This document shows, one piece after another, positions 1 to 8,065 of a DNA stretch of 64,000 bases. The stretch's first letter is position 1; the number at the start of each line of letters is the position of its first letter. Under the pieces are notes generated by a model. The model saw only the letters and a program-made list of their open reading frames with translations, was not told where the DNA came from and did not search any database. A program made the position numbers and the translations under genes. Origin of the DNA: Pseudomonas bijieensis (GTDB lineage: Bacteria > Pseudomonadota > Gammaproteobacteria > Pseudomonadales > Pseudomonadaceae); assembly GCF_013347965.1 (NCBI RefSeq), contig NZ_CP048810.1, forward strand, positions 6,137,501-6,201,500, written 5' to 3'.

Positions 1-1
1 T

Positions 2-358
2 GGCAACCTCATCATCAAAGATGCAGCGGATAGTTACTGGCGCCTGTGTCCCGAAGATCTTTGCTGTAGCCGTGTTGCCAATGATCGCGCGGAGTTTGAC
101 GCACTCGCTCAGAGTCAGGAGTTTTTGCATGATTGGTACATGGAGGCATTGGTCAACCAGGCAAGGGATAGACTCGGCCTGCTTCGTCCTGGGTTCAAGT
201 ATTGTCTGAAAATCCCTGCCGTGTTGGGTGGGAAGTACGAGGGGAGCAATCTGGCGATCATCTCACTTCACGAACTGGTGGCAGTTTCAGGTCACCTAGC
301 TGAGGAAATCGACGGTTTACCCGATGGCGCACAAATCCGCCTTAGTGTTACGGAATAG
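2..358 (+). CDS. Tdi1-like (DUF1851) immunity protein, 5' end outside window
   Basis: The frame is open from the window edge, so only about the last 118 residues are present. They carry the pattern of the Tdi1/DUF1851 C-terminal domain: a YWRLCPEDL block near the left edge, an acidic stretch, then CLKIPAVLGG and a terminal GLPDGAQIRL. In known cases this domain protects against T6SS-delivered DNase or ADP-ribosyltransferase-like toxins. An internal TTG at 125 is not the real start because the homology continues upstream of it. SUKH-type immunity genes follow, which fits an immunity cluster. The toxin itself is not in the window. Family assignment is fairly confident; the cognate toxin is unknown. 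Confidence 0.68.
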   Translation, partial: GNLIIKDAADSYWRLCPEDLCCSRVANDRAEFDALAQSQEFLHDWYMEALVNQARDRLGLLRPGFKYCLKIPAVLGGKYEGSNLAIISLHELVAVSGHLAEEIDGLPDGAQIRLSVTE

Positions 359-447
359 CGTTTCGGGTCGAGCTTCATCGCTGTTTGGGTCATTGGAAAA
401 TCCCCTACCTATAGCCCAGTAATGCGCACTTAAGAAAACGATGGACC

Positions 448-534
448 TGTGGCGAGGGAGCTTGCTCCGCTTGAGTGCGCAGCACTCACAAAGGGCCGCT
501 GCGCAGCCCAGCGGGAGCAAGCTCCCTCGCCACA
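448..534. repeat. REP pair (BIME), GTGGCGAGGG family
   Basis: Two inverted REP cores (TGTGGCGAGGGAGCTTGCTC on the left, its complement on the right) enclose a GC-rich spacer with its own inverted repeat (GTGCGCAGCAC). The same unit recurs at seven other places in the window. It sits directly against the remnant of a small gene whose leader lies at 572-677. Confidence 0.9.
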
Positions 535-571
535 GGTTGTCGGCGTGCAGGCAGGCCCATGTATTGGTTCA

Positions 572-677
572 TGACAATTCCCTGTGTTGTTGGAAAATTG
601 TGTCAATCGAGTCGCCAAACCCGGTCGCCATCTGGGCGACGCCAAGACTATAGTCGCCACCGTAAAAAAATACGTAA
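572..677 (-). promoter_or_regulatory. Truncated copy of the small-gene leader, with promoter
   Basis: Read on the minus strand this holds a promoter (TTACGT, 19-nt spacer, TATAGT at 647-652), then a hairpin GTCGCC-cagat-GGCGAC, the conserved CGGGTTTGGCGACTCGATTG, and a start ATG at 572. The copy at 9098-9363 is nearly identical over the promoter and first hairpin but carries a further section of about 150 nt with a UUCG-capped hairpin, missing here. The coding sequence after the ATG (MNQYMGL, then ARRQ) runs straight into the REP at 448-534 and stops after 28 codons. This looks like a gene replaced by a REP, leaving promoter and leader. Confidence 0.6.
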
Positions 678-916
678 GGGATTGATAGAGAAGGGGATTC
701 CCAATCATATGTAGGATGTTTCCATAGTCGTAAGCATCCGAACTGTACGTCTTACAAATCAGCAGGGCCACCACCTACATCTTCTGCGGGCAAGAACATC
801 ATCCCGTGCTGTGCGAATACTGGGGGCGAATGGCAGCGTTCACAGCGTTTAAGGAATGACGAGAGACGTAAAATTGATTGATACCGCGTCCCACCCAATA
901 TCCTTCCGAGACATCA

Positions 917-1338
917 GTGATTGATTGCCGTGGACTGATCCTTGAAAACACCCGTGAAGGCGCCACCGACCGTGCCATCGCGCAACTGGAAGCCAGCCTG
1001 GGTGCCCGGCTGCAGGACGACTATTGCCAGTTCCTCAAGACCAGCAACGGCACCCACGTGGAATACGATGTGCTGGCCACGCTCGCCAATGGCGATGAGG
1101 AGTTGCTCAGTTTTTCGCTGTACGGGCTGGATCCGGACAAAGAGTATGAATCCAACCCCTTCGAACCGGAGCAACTGCGGGCTCAGCCCGGCTTTCTCGC
1201 AACGGGGTTACTGCCGTCGGTCGCGACGGCGGCGCGAGTATCTTGCTCTGCGGGAAGGGCGCCAGGATGTGGCTGCGATGGTGGCGGGAGCGGTATCGGG
1301 GGTTGTGGAATGCGAGGGTTGTAGCTCGGACGATTTGA
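917..1338 (+). pseudogene. Decayed SMI1/KNR4 (SUKH) immunity gene
   Basis: This is a broken copy of the gene at 2841-3464. The first 95 or so codons are about 85-90% identical in protein (for example GLILENTREGATDRAIAQLE). The intact copy's ATG is here a GTG at 917. Near 1210 one base is missing, near 1245 seven are missing, and after the 9-mer GGTGGCGGG at 1280-1288 about 194 bp of the intact copy is absent, exactly the stretch between its two copies of the same 9-mer (3212 and 3406). The homology resumes through the stop codon and about 70 bp beyond. A longer frame opening at 878 is only the run-in. Confidence 0.85.
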
Positions 1339-1467
1339 AGTCTTGCCGGTGAAAATGAGTCCCTGCTTCATGGATGTATACAGGTTCCTTTGGGTATCGG
1401 GCGAGTGTGGTGTGATGCCGGACGGGGATAGGCCAAAGGCTAACCATGGCGAATGGACGCTGCAGTG

Positions 1468-1923
1468 CTACAGCCCCAAGGTTTTCGTCATGATGATCGT
1501 GCGCTCCGATTTGTGAAACTCATCCCGGACTTTTTTAAAGCCAAGCGAAGCATAAAAGCCTTCTGCGGTGATTGAAGAGGGAACCCGTAGCAGGTTCAGA
1601 CCTGCGTTTGTGGCGATCGATTGAATCCTCTTCATCAGGTGTTTCCCGAGCCCCTTCCCTTGGTGGCTCGGGTCGACAAACACGCTTCGGACCACGTCCT
1701 GATCAAGACTCGCTGTTGCAACAATATGATTGTCGACTATTGCTACGAGCATCTGACGTTGAGCCAACAATTGAAGAATTGCCATGGGGGAAAAATTTTG
1801 CGCCACTTGATCGATAATTTCGGATGAGTAGTCTTGGACATTGGACTGGCGCAGAGCATTGATGATCGTTTGACTGATGGCCGGGGCATCGGCAGCCATA
1901 GCGTTTCGAATCAGGTAATCCAT
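1468..1923 (-). CDS. GNAT family N-acetyltransferase
   Basis: A 151-residue protein with the GNAT acetyl-CoA signature: a beta-4 strand ending in VRSVFVDPSHQGKGLGKHLM (about residues 83-102), in which the Q-x-x-G-x-G/A loop binds the pyrophosphate of CoA, then a C-terminal EGFYASLGFKK that is typical of the last helix and strand. I chose the ATG at 1923 because AAGGAA lies nine bases upstream; an upstream in-frame ATG at 1995 would add 24 residues that look non-coding. The substrate cannot be told from sequence. It stands alone, facing the hydrolase at 2136. Confidence 0.8.
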   Translation of the reverse strand: MDYLIRNAMAADAPAISQTIINALRQSNVQDYSSEIIDQVAQNFSPMAILQLLAQRQMLVAIVDNHIVATASLDQDVVRSVFVDPSHQGKGLGKHLMKRIQSIATNAGLNLLRVPSSITAEGFYASLGFKKVRDEFHKSERTIIMTKTLGL

Positions 1924-2135
1924 CAAGGTAATTCCTTGCGCATAATGGCTGAGCATAGAAGGATTCGGCCTCACTGACCAAAACGAAAGGCTCAATGGCT
2001 GCTGTCGTCCACGATCTCTCTTTCACGAAGGGTAGCTATGGATGACAGCTCTCGTTCCGAAGCGATCATCGAACCTAGCGGTATCTCTTTTGCATTCTTG
2101 CTGACCCTTTCAACTCCACCCTCAAGGACGAACCC

Positions 2136-2750
2136 GTGACCGCATCCCCCGACAAACTCATCTTCCTGCCCGGCGCCTCAGGCAACACCCAGTTCTGGCG
2201 TCCGGTTGCTGAGCGCTTGGCCCACCCGGCGCAGCAAGTACACATCGGCTGGCCCGGATTTGGAGACACGCCGCCCGTGGCTGGCGTGATCGGCATGAGT
2301 GACCTGGTGGCACGTGTGCTGGCCGAGATCGACCGACCCACAGCGCTGGTGGCGCAATCCATGGGCGGTATCGTCGCTGTGCTCGCAGCGCTTGAACGCC
2401 CTGAGCTGATCACCCACCTGGTGCTGACCGTCACCTCGGGCGGGGTGGACATGTCGGCGCTGGGCGCGCAGGACTGGCGCCCGGATTTTGCGGCGGCCAA
2501 CTCGACGCTGCCGAGTTGGTTTCTCGACGACCGCACCGACCTCACATCCCGCTTGGTCGAGTTGCGCATGCCGGTCTTGCTGCTCTGGGGCGACGCTGAT
2601 CCGATCAGCCCCGTTCGCGTCGGCCAGTACCTTGCCCAATTATTGCCCCGCGCTCAATTGCACGTTTTCCCCGGCGCCGATCACAACCTGGGCTTTACTC
2701 ACGCAGATGAGGCTGCGAGGCTGATCGAGAGACATCTGGCCAGCGAGTGA
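2136..2750 (+). CDS. Alpha/beta-fold serine hydrolase
   Basis: A 204-residue cytosolic hydrolase starting at GTG 2136. The nucleophile elbow is AQSMGG (about residues 76-81), the acid lies in LLWGDADPIS and the catalytic histidine in GADHNLGF near the C-terminus. LIFLPGASGNTQFW at the N-terminus supplies the oxyanion-hole loop. It is shorter than typical 260-280-residue members because the cap domain is reduced to a short segment around PSWFLDD. The substrate is unknown. The next gene, the SUKH protein, begins 90 bp downstream. Confidence 0.8.
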   Translation: MTASPDKLIFLPGASGNTQFWRPVAERLAHPAQQVHIGWPGFGDTPPVAGVIGMSDLVARVLAEIDRPTALVAQSMGGIVAVLAALERPELITHLVLTVTSGGVDMSALGAQDWRPDFAAANSTLPSWFLDDRTDLTSRLVELRMPVLLLWGDADPISPVRVGQYLAQLLPRAQLHVFPGADHNLGFTHADEAARLIERHLASE

Positions 2751-2840
2751 GTGGAACACTTGTTACCGATGTGTCGTACTGATTGTGCGGCGCGGTGTGT
2801 TTCAAGACCTCTAGGACCCCAATACCTTTTCGAGACAACA

Positions 2841-3464
2841 ATGACTGACTACCGTGGACTCATCCTCGAAGATACCCGTGAAGGCGCCACCGACGGTGCC
2901 ATTGCGCAACTGGAAGCCAGTCTTGGTGCCCGACTGCCGGACGACTATCGCGAGTTTCTCAAGACCTGCAACGGCGCCTACTTGGAATACGATGTGCTGG
3001 CTACGCTCGCCAATGGCGATGAGGAATTGCTTAGTTTTTCACTGTACGGGCTGGACCCGGACAAAGCGTATGAATCCAACCCCTTTGAACTGGAGCAACT
3101 GCGGGCGCAGCCCGGCTTCCCCGAGACGGGATTGTTGCCGATTGGGCGCGATGGCGGTGCGAGTATCTTGCTGCTGGATTTGCGGGAAGGGCGCCAGGAC
3201 GTGGCGGCGATGGTGGCGGGCTTACCCGCCTGGACTGGTCGCCGTCAGCAGGGTGATGAGTATGTGGTGCTGGCGGATTCTTTCAATGGTTATTTGGACT
3301 CGCTGCATCTATCGGAAGAACGGATCGAGGAGCATATCAATCACTTCATCATCAGCCCTGAGAGTATTGAGGCGACGTTGGAGTGGTTGGATAAAGGGAG
3401 TCCGGGGTGGCGGGAGCGGTATCGGGAGTTGTGGAATGCGAGGGTTGTGGATCGGAGGATTTGA
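2841..3464 (+). CDS. SMI1/KNR4 (SUKH) family protein, probable immunity protein
   Basis: A 207-residue protein with the SUKH-1 fold pattern: an N-terminal helix (IAQLEASLGARLPDDYREFL), the family signature LKTCNGAYLEYDV, and a middle strand block around FSLYGLDPDK. Bacterial SUKH proteins are mostly immunity proteins for CDI, Rhs or T6SS nuclease toxins, although some serve other binding roles. The start is ATG 2841, matching the GTG of the decayed copy at 917; longer upstream frames are not conserved between the copies. No toxin gene is adjacent, so it is an orphan immunity gene in this window. Confidence 0.78.
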   Translation: MTDYRGLILEDTREGATDGAIAQLEASLGARLPDDYREFLKTCNGAYLEYDVLATLANGDEELLSFSLYGLDPDKAYESNPFELEQLRAQPGFPETGLLPIGRDGGASILLLDLREGRQDVAAMVAGLPAWTGRRQQGDEYVVLADSFNGYLDSLHLSEERIEEHINHFIISPESIEATLEWLDKGSPGWRERYRELWNARVVDRRI

Positions 3465-3551
3465 ACTCTTGTCGGTGAATGAGTCCTTGAGTAGTGGATG
3501 TATACGGGGTCCTTTGGGTCGACTGTGCCTGTCCTGAAGGGCTGCAATCGA

Positions 3552-3732
3552 CCGATTCTGTTGAAAAATTCGGCTTGCCCAAAACGCTCGAATATTGATG
3601 GATGAACACCTCTTTTGCACGCGGCTACGTGAGATCCAACGCCTGAACCTTCTGCGCAAAAAACAGATTTCAATCTCAGTTGCGTACTTTTCTGCCGTGG
3701 AATTCGAAGCCGACTTTTTTCAACAGAACCGG
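3552..3732. mobile_element. MITE-like element with imperfect terminal inverted repeats
   Basis: The left end CCGATTCTGTTGAAAAATTC and the reverse complement of the right end CCGGTTCTGTTGAAAAAAGT form terminal inverted repeats of about 25 bp with a few mismatches. The 181-bp body holds no open frame that looks like a gene. From memory, sequences of this shape occur as IS-derived, non-autonomous elements in Pseudomonas; I cannot name the parent IS. It accounts for the gap between the SUKH gene and the GFA gene; the rest of that gap shows nothing. Confidence 0.55.
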
Positions 3733-3803
3733 CCAATAGCGGTCGGTCGACTGATTGGACCGGGACGGTTACGCTGGCATTTCTCATCTGCACGGAACAG
3801 CCT

Positions 3804-4205
3804 ATGACACAGGTATACCAAGGAAGCTGCTTATGCGCTGCCGTGAGTTACGAGCTACTCGTCTCACCAAAAGCAGTGAGTCATTGCCATTGCAGCCAGT
3901 GTCGCAAAGGTCACGGGGCAGCATTCGCTTCGTACGGCAGCATTCCGCGCACCGCGCTCCGAATACTTCGTGGTTCCACCAGCATCAAAACCTATGCTTC
4001 GTCAGAGACAGTAGTACGCGAGTTCTGCATGGACTGCGGTTCGACGCTGTTCTGGTCACGATCTGAAGGTAAGTTCTCCGACTGGGTCTCGATAGCGTTG
4101 GGCACGCTTGATACACCCTTTCTGCCTCAAAAGCAGAAGCATGTTCATGTCGATTCCGCAGTCCTCTGGTTCAAATCATCTAACCTAAGTCCTCAGGTCG
4201 ATTGA
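3804..4205 (+). CDS. GFA / CENP-V domain zinc-binding protein
   Basis: A 133-residue protein of the GFA family (named for the glutathione-dependent formaldehyde-activating enzyme, an activity most members have not been shown to have). The zinc ligands are visible: GSCLCAAV near residue 8, SHCHCSQCRKGHG near residue 27, and REFCMDCGSTLFW near residue 74. The start ATG 3804 leads directly into the conserved first strand (YQGSCLCAAVSYEL). No partner gene suggests a substrate. Confident family call, no confident function. Confidence 0.82.
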   Translation: MTQVYQGSCLCAAVSYELLVSPKAVSHCHCSQCRKGHGAAFASYGSIPRTALRILRGSTSIKTYASSETVVREFCMDCGSTLFWSRSEGKFSDWVSIALGTLDTPFLPQKQKHVHVDSAVLWFKSSNLSPQVD

Positions 4206-4328
4206 CGGCTTTGGATCACTTTCTGCCGGTCTCAGTCAGCCAGTGTGCTGGTTAAGGCCGATGCAAACGATAGATCAAGTCGAATACAAATGGTGGGCAA
4301 GCCTGTGCAATACCCAGTTGAGAACAAC

Positions 4329-4766
4329 ATGAAAGTTCGAAAAGCCTCACCAGCCGACGCAGAGTCTGTGTCCAAGCTCCTGGGCCAGTTAGGCTACCAA
4401 GCCTCGCCAAAGCTAATCCGAGATAAGCTTGAGACTTTAGAACTTAGCGCTTGCGATACCGTGCTGCTGGCACAAGACGGTAAAAATATTATCGGTGTCA
4501 TAAGCTTGCACGTACTTGAACTGTTTCATCAGCCGGGTAGGCTCGGACGCATTACCTCCCTTGTCATTGATGACGACTTCCGAGGAAAAGGAGTAGGGAC
4601 AATGTTAGTTTCCGCTGCTGACGCGTTTTTTACAGAGCAACTTTGCGTCCGGGCTGAGGTGACGAGCAGTGACCACCGAATACAGGCTCACATTTTTTAT
4701 CAGCAACAAGGTTACGCGATCGGCGAGCGCCGGTTTGTCAAACGGTATGATTCTTCCGGGGCATAG
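4329..4766 (+). CDS. GNAT family N-acetyltransferase
   Basis: About 145 residues from ATG 4329 (MKVRKASPADAESVSKLL, a classic GNAT beta-1/alpha-1 opening). The acetyl-CoA loop is in ITSLVIDDDFRGKGVGTMLV (about residues 78-97) and the C-terminus has HIFYQQQGYAIGERRFVK, the usual final strand pair. An in-frame ATG at 4245 would add 28 residues with no family resemblance. It resembles the small aminoglycoside or amino-acid GNATs in size, but the substrate cannot be assigned. Confidence 0.78.
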   Translation: MKVRKASPADAESVSKLLGQLGYQASPKLIRDKLETLELSACDTVLLAQDGKNIIGVISLHVLELFHQPGRLGRITSLVIDDDFRGKGVGTMLVSAADAFFTEQLCVRAEVTSSDHRIQAHIFYQQQGYAIGERRFVKRYDSSGA

Positions 4767-4895
4767 TAAGTTTAAATTTGGCGAGCACGTCACCTTGATC
4801 AAAATAAAAACTGGTAAGCAGCGTATATTGCCGAACGTTCATCGTGATCGAGCACTGGCGAAGTTGAATATCCCTTCGCCGCTTGAACTCACTCT

Positions 4896-5582
4896 TCAGT
4901 CGAGACGGTCAATGGCGCGTGCAAGATTTGCACGTGCCTGCTGCTCGAATGCGTCGAAGTACGCGGCGGTCGTATAAATGCGCCCGCGTGCCAGAAAGCC
5001 TTCAAGGACCTGGCGCCGCTTTTGGCGGTACACAGGCAGCGGCACAAACTGGTACTCGCGGCGAATTTGCTGGTCGTATTCCTCGAATCGCTCGAACGAT
5101 GCCCCAAGGATCGCCAGATCCGTGTCCACCAACACGGCTTCGTCTGCCGATGCCGGGGCGCCGTCGTGTCGGGTCACCATCACCAGATCATAAAGCCTGC
5201 GTCGCGTTTCATCGCCCAGGCCACTGTCCCGTGCCACGGCGTCCAACCATTGCGCACTGCGCAACTCGTTGTCGCTGCGAAGGGGGGCGCAGATCGCATC
5301 GTGGAACCACAGCGCGAGGTCGATTTCGGCGCAGGCCTGGCAGGCCGCGTTGATGCATCGGCGCACCCGAAGACATTCCTGCAGATGCTGGAGGTTGTGG
5401 TAAGCGCGGTGTGGCTCGCAGTAATGTCGAATGAGTTCTTCGTACGTTTCTCGTGACGCGCATCCGACACCAAGCTCTGCCCAGGCGCGAGCCCAGGCGG
5501 CGAAACCCGTGCCATCCGCCACGTCGAGGTCGCCGTGTGTGCTGGCCGGGAATAGACCGCTCCCTTCTGGTGAACCCGTCAT
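4896..5582 (-). CDS. HD-domain predicted metal-dependent hydrolase
   Basis: A 228-residue protein of the COG4339 type, often carrying the mistaken name NMDA receptor NR2C subunit in databases. Metal-binding residues of the HD fold are seen in order: HRAYHNLQHLQECL (about residues 78-91), IDLALWFHDAI (His-Asp pair), then VMVTRHDG and DEAVLVDTDLAILG. The C-terminal region (REYQFVPLPVYRQKRRQVLEG) is also conserved in the family. Substrates of this subgroup are unknown. The gene ends 21 bp before the next minus-strand gene begins to be read, so the two may be cotranscribed (5604-5993 first). Confidence 0.78.
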   Translation of the reverse strand: MTGSPEGSGLFPASTHGDLDVADGTGFAAWARAWAELGVGCASRETYEELIRHYCEPHRAYHNLQHLQECLRVRRCINAACQACAEIDLALWFHDAICAPLRSDNELRSAQWLDAVARDSGLGDETRRRLYDLVMVTRHDGAPASADEAVLVDTDLAILGASFERFEEYDQQIRREYQFVPLPVYRQKRRQVLEGFLARGRIYTTAAYFDAFEQQARANLARAIDRLD

Positions 5583-5603
5583 CGTTTTTCCTCCCCTTTT
5601 GAA

Positions 5604-5993
5604 TTATTGAGCATCACCCGCCGGCGCGTTGTCGGCATCTTCCGGTGGCGCCCCGTAAGGTACGCCAATCTCGACCCGGTCGGCCTTTACCCAACCGGTA
5701 TAGTCGTCGCCACTCTTGGCGATAAAGTTCACTTCCAACCATGATTCGTCTTCAAGGCTGGAGTAAATGGTGAGGGCGTCGCCGGGGATTACGAAAATCT
5801 TCTTATTGGCACAGGCTTCATCTGGCGCTTCGTGGAAATGCAGGCGTCCGGTGCCGATGACCTTGCCTTGTACCGATGGATGGAATTCGGGCACCGTTCC
5901 AGAGAGCTTTTCCGCCAGGGCAGAACAGTTAACAGCGGCCTGGCTCAGGCCGCTGAAAAAGCACAGGCACAATAAGCTTGAACGCAGATACAT
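5604..5993 (-). CDS. Secreted small protein, possible SH3-like fold
   Basis: A 129-residue protein with a cleavable signal peptide (MYLRSSLLCLCFFSGLSQA, cleavage likely after A19). The mature part has paired cysteines (VNCSAL and DEACANK) that may form a disulfide in the periplasm, and a strand-rich segment (FVIPGDALTIYSSLEDESWL, then GWVKADRVEIGVPYG) resembling bacterial SH3-like domains that bind peptidoglycan. The tail is acidic and disordered. I do not recognise a named family. It lies upstream of the HD hydrolase gene on the same strand. Confidence 0.65.
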   Translation of the reverse strand: MYLRSSLLCLCFFSGLSQAAVNCSALAEKLSGTVPEFHPSVQGKVIGTGRLHFHEAPDEACANKKIFVIPGDALTIYSSLEDESWLEVNFIAKSGDDYTGWVKADRVEIGVPYGAPPEDADNAPAGDAQ

Positions 5994-6082
5994 CTTGGCG
6001 AATCCGTTTGGGATGGAGGCGTAGGATAGTTAAGTCGGAAACTGTTGGGAAAGAGACCTATCTTTGACGGGGATAGGGTCGT

Positions 6083-7138
6083 TCACAAACTGCCTTCTTT
6101 GTGGGCAGATGGCTGCGCCAAAAACGCTGTGATCAATGATGCAACCTGCTGCTGAATCACCCCCCGAGCACGACCGCCATCGCCATCCCGACAAATGATT
6201 CCATCCCCTGGCACGTCCTCTTCAAGCATCTCCTGCGCACCAGGTTTGCACATCGACATGAAGCTGAAATGGCTCGCGTCTTTGATCTCAACGTAACGGC
6301 TGGACACCTGGGGTAGGCGTTTGGCCAAGTCGGCAGACTCCAACTCAGCGGGAAGTTCTTTCGACGGTACGCCAGCAGCGATCACCAGGGCAGGGACAGG
6401 GAGCGCTGCCAGGCTTTCATCCGTCAGGCCCCGGGAAAGGCCCAGGTCCAATGTCACCACCGCAGTCACACGTTTATCCCGCCAATCGGCGGCCAGTTCG
6501 GCTTTTGCTTCAGCGGTGCTGGCGGGATTCATCTGCTGGTAGACGGTGCAACTGGCTAACTGCGAATGGGCTTTGCAGTCCTGGGCGAAGCGCTCTGGGT
6601 CGAAGCGCGCGCCGGCGATCTCCAGGGCGGTCCAGCCGCCGAGTGAGTGGCCCACGGCTGCAATTCGGCCATTGGCGACCCGGCCAAATTTTTCCGGTTG
6701 AGCCGTGACCGCATCAATGCCCCGACGCAGATCAACCGGCCGCTGCCAAAGCTGTGCCGCTGCTTGCGGGCTGCGGTCATGGGTGGTGCTGCCGGGGTGG
6801 TTGATGGCGGCGACGATGTAACCTTTCTGGGCCAAGGAACTGGCGAGCCAAATCTGATTACCCCAGTTACCCCTGTAGCCGTGGGAGAGCACTACCAATG
6901 GATGTTCGCCGGCAGTGGGCGGCGCGTTACGCACGGCAGACGCGCCGACAAACACCGCATTATCGCCGATCAGTTGCGGGGTTGCGGAGGTTGCGCTGGG
7001 GTACCAGACGACCATCTCCAGTGCGCGGCCATTGTGCGGATCCGGCAGGGTGGAGGATTGGAAGCCGACGGGGTTTTCGTCAGCCAATGCGGTAGTCGTC
7101 AGGCAAGCCAGCAACAGGGCGCCGAAAGCTGTTTTCAA
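6083..7138 (-). CDS. Secreted alpha/beta hydrolase (dienelactone hydrolase / PAF-AH-like)
   Basis: The start is most likely TTG at 7138, because it gives a clean signal peptide (LKTAFGALLLACLTTTALA) behind a GGAAG ribosome site; the ATG at 7225 would put 29 unrelated residues in front. The mature enzyme has the opening strand block EMVVWYPSA, the oxyanion region VVLSHGYRGNWGNQ, nucleophile elbow GHSLGGWTA, and the catalytic histidine in IKDASHFSF. This arrangement is that of periplasmic predicted dienelactone hydrolases related to platelet-activating-factor acetylhydrolase. The substrate is not known; an ester or short-chain lipid is the general expectation. Confidence 0.75.
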   Translation of the reverse strand: MKTAFGALLLACLTTTALADENPVGFQSSTLPDPHNGRALEMVVWYPSATSATPQLIGDNAVFVGASAVRNAPPTAGEHPLVVLSHGYRGNWGNQIWLASSLAQKGYIVAAINHPGSTTHDRSPQAAAQLWQRPVDLRRGIDAVTAQPEKFGRVANGRIAAVGHSLGGWTALEIAGARFDPERFAQDCKAHSQLASCTVYQQMNPASTAEAKAELAADWRDKRVTAVVTLDLGLSRGLTDESLAALPVPALVIAAGVPSKELPAELESADLAKRLPQVSSRYVEIKDASHFSFMSMCKPGAQEMLEEDVPGDGIICRDGDGGRARGVIQQQVASLITAFLAQPSAHKEGSL

Positions 7139-7236
7139 TGTCGTTTCTTCCTTGATTTGACGAAGGGGGTGTAGATAAACACGGGCATTAAAGCCCAGAT
7201 TCGAAACGTAGCGCACAACTTTCATCGAGCAAAAAT

Positions 7237-7914
7237 CTAGCTTCTGAAAGCAAAGTCCGCAGGGGCGAATCGATCGCGGGTGTCCATACGAATGTTTCGT
7301 AGCGCCGCGGTTTCCAGGTGTGATGCGTATAACGACTCCGAGCAGTAGCTGATCAGAATTGATCGACGGCGTGTGCCGATCACGTTCAGGCTGCCGGCGT
7401 GCACCAGATCGACATCGAACACCAGGATGTCACCGGCGCAGCCTGACAACTGTACAGAGCGGGACTCGTCATTGAAGTCCAAGGGTGGTGCTCCCGGCTT
7501 CGGGCGATGGCTGCCAGGGACGATCCGTGTCGCGCCGTTCTGGGGGCCGTAATCGTCGAAGAAGACCAGGGCGATAGCGATGTCGCCTGGCCGCTGGGCC
7601 GACAAGTCGCGGTGCAATTGTTGGTGGCCGCAACCGACCAGGGGCTCGCGTCCTTCCACTTGGGAGAGGAAGAACCGTTCGCCGATCAACTCGCCTGCCA
7701 CCGCCAGTAGCTGGGGCAGACGACACACCGCCTGAATCTTCGAATCATCGTCCAGCATTGAATAGCGCCAGTCCATGCCACGGGGCACAGGCCATTGGTC
7801 CGACGGTCGCACGCCTGCATCGAACACGTTACGCAAGTCAGCCAGCCATCCGCTCGGGATCGCTTGACGGAGCAGAGCGTAGCCATCTCGGTGGAGTTGT
7901 TTGCGGTTAGCCAT
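7237..7914 (-). CDS. Phytanoyl-CoA dioxygenase (PhyH) family Fe(II)/2-oxoglutarate oxygenase
   Basis: A 225-residue protein whose double-stranded beta-helix shows the metal triad H-x-D...H: LHRDLSAQRPGD supplies His and Asp (about residues 100-102) and VDLVHAGSLN the second His (about 169). The arginine that holds 2-oxoglutarate is probably in GTRRRSILISY. The N-terminus (MANRKQLHRDGYALLRQAI) is the usual PhyH lead-in. Members hydroxylate many small molecules, so the substrate is open. It is transcribed toward the secreted hydrolase gene, about 100 bp away. Confidence 0.8.
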   Translation of the reverse strand: MANRKQLHRDGYALLRQAIPSGWLADLRNVFDAGVRPSDQWPVPRGMDWRYSMLDDDSKIQAVCRLPQLLAVAGELIGERFFLSQVEGREPLVGCGHQQLHRDLSAQRPGDIAIALVFFDDYGPQNGATRIVPGSHRPKPGAPPLDFNDESRSVQLSGCAGDILVFDVDLVHAGSLNVIGTRRRSILISYCSESLYASHLETAALRNIRMDTRDRFAPADFAFRS

Positions 7915-8065
7915 GGCGGCCTGGACTTCCTTGTGGGGACGTTTGCAAGGCTAGTATTCAAACCAAAGTAGGACCACCGGACATTGCAAATCGAAGGCGA
8001 CTGGAGACAAAACCGGGAGGTTTGCAGTTATCATCCGGCCACCATCCAAGAAAAGGACTTCACCG

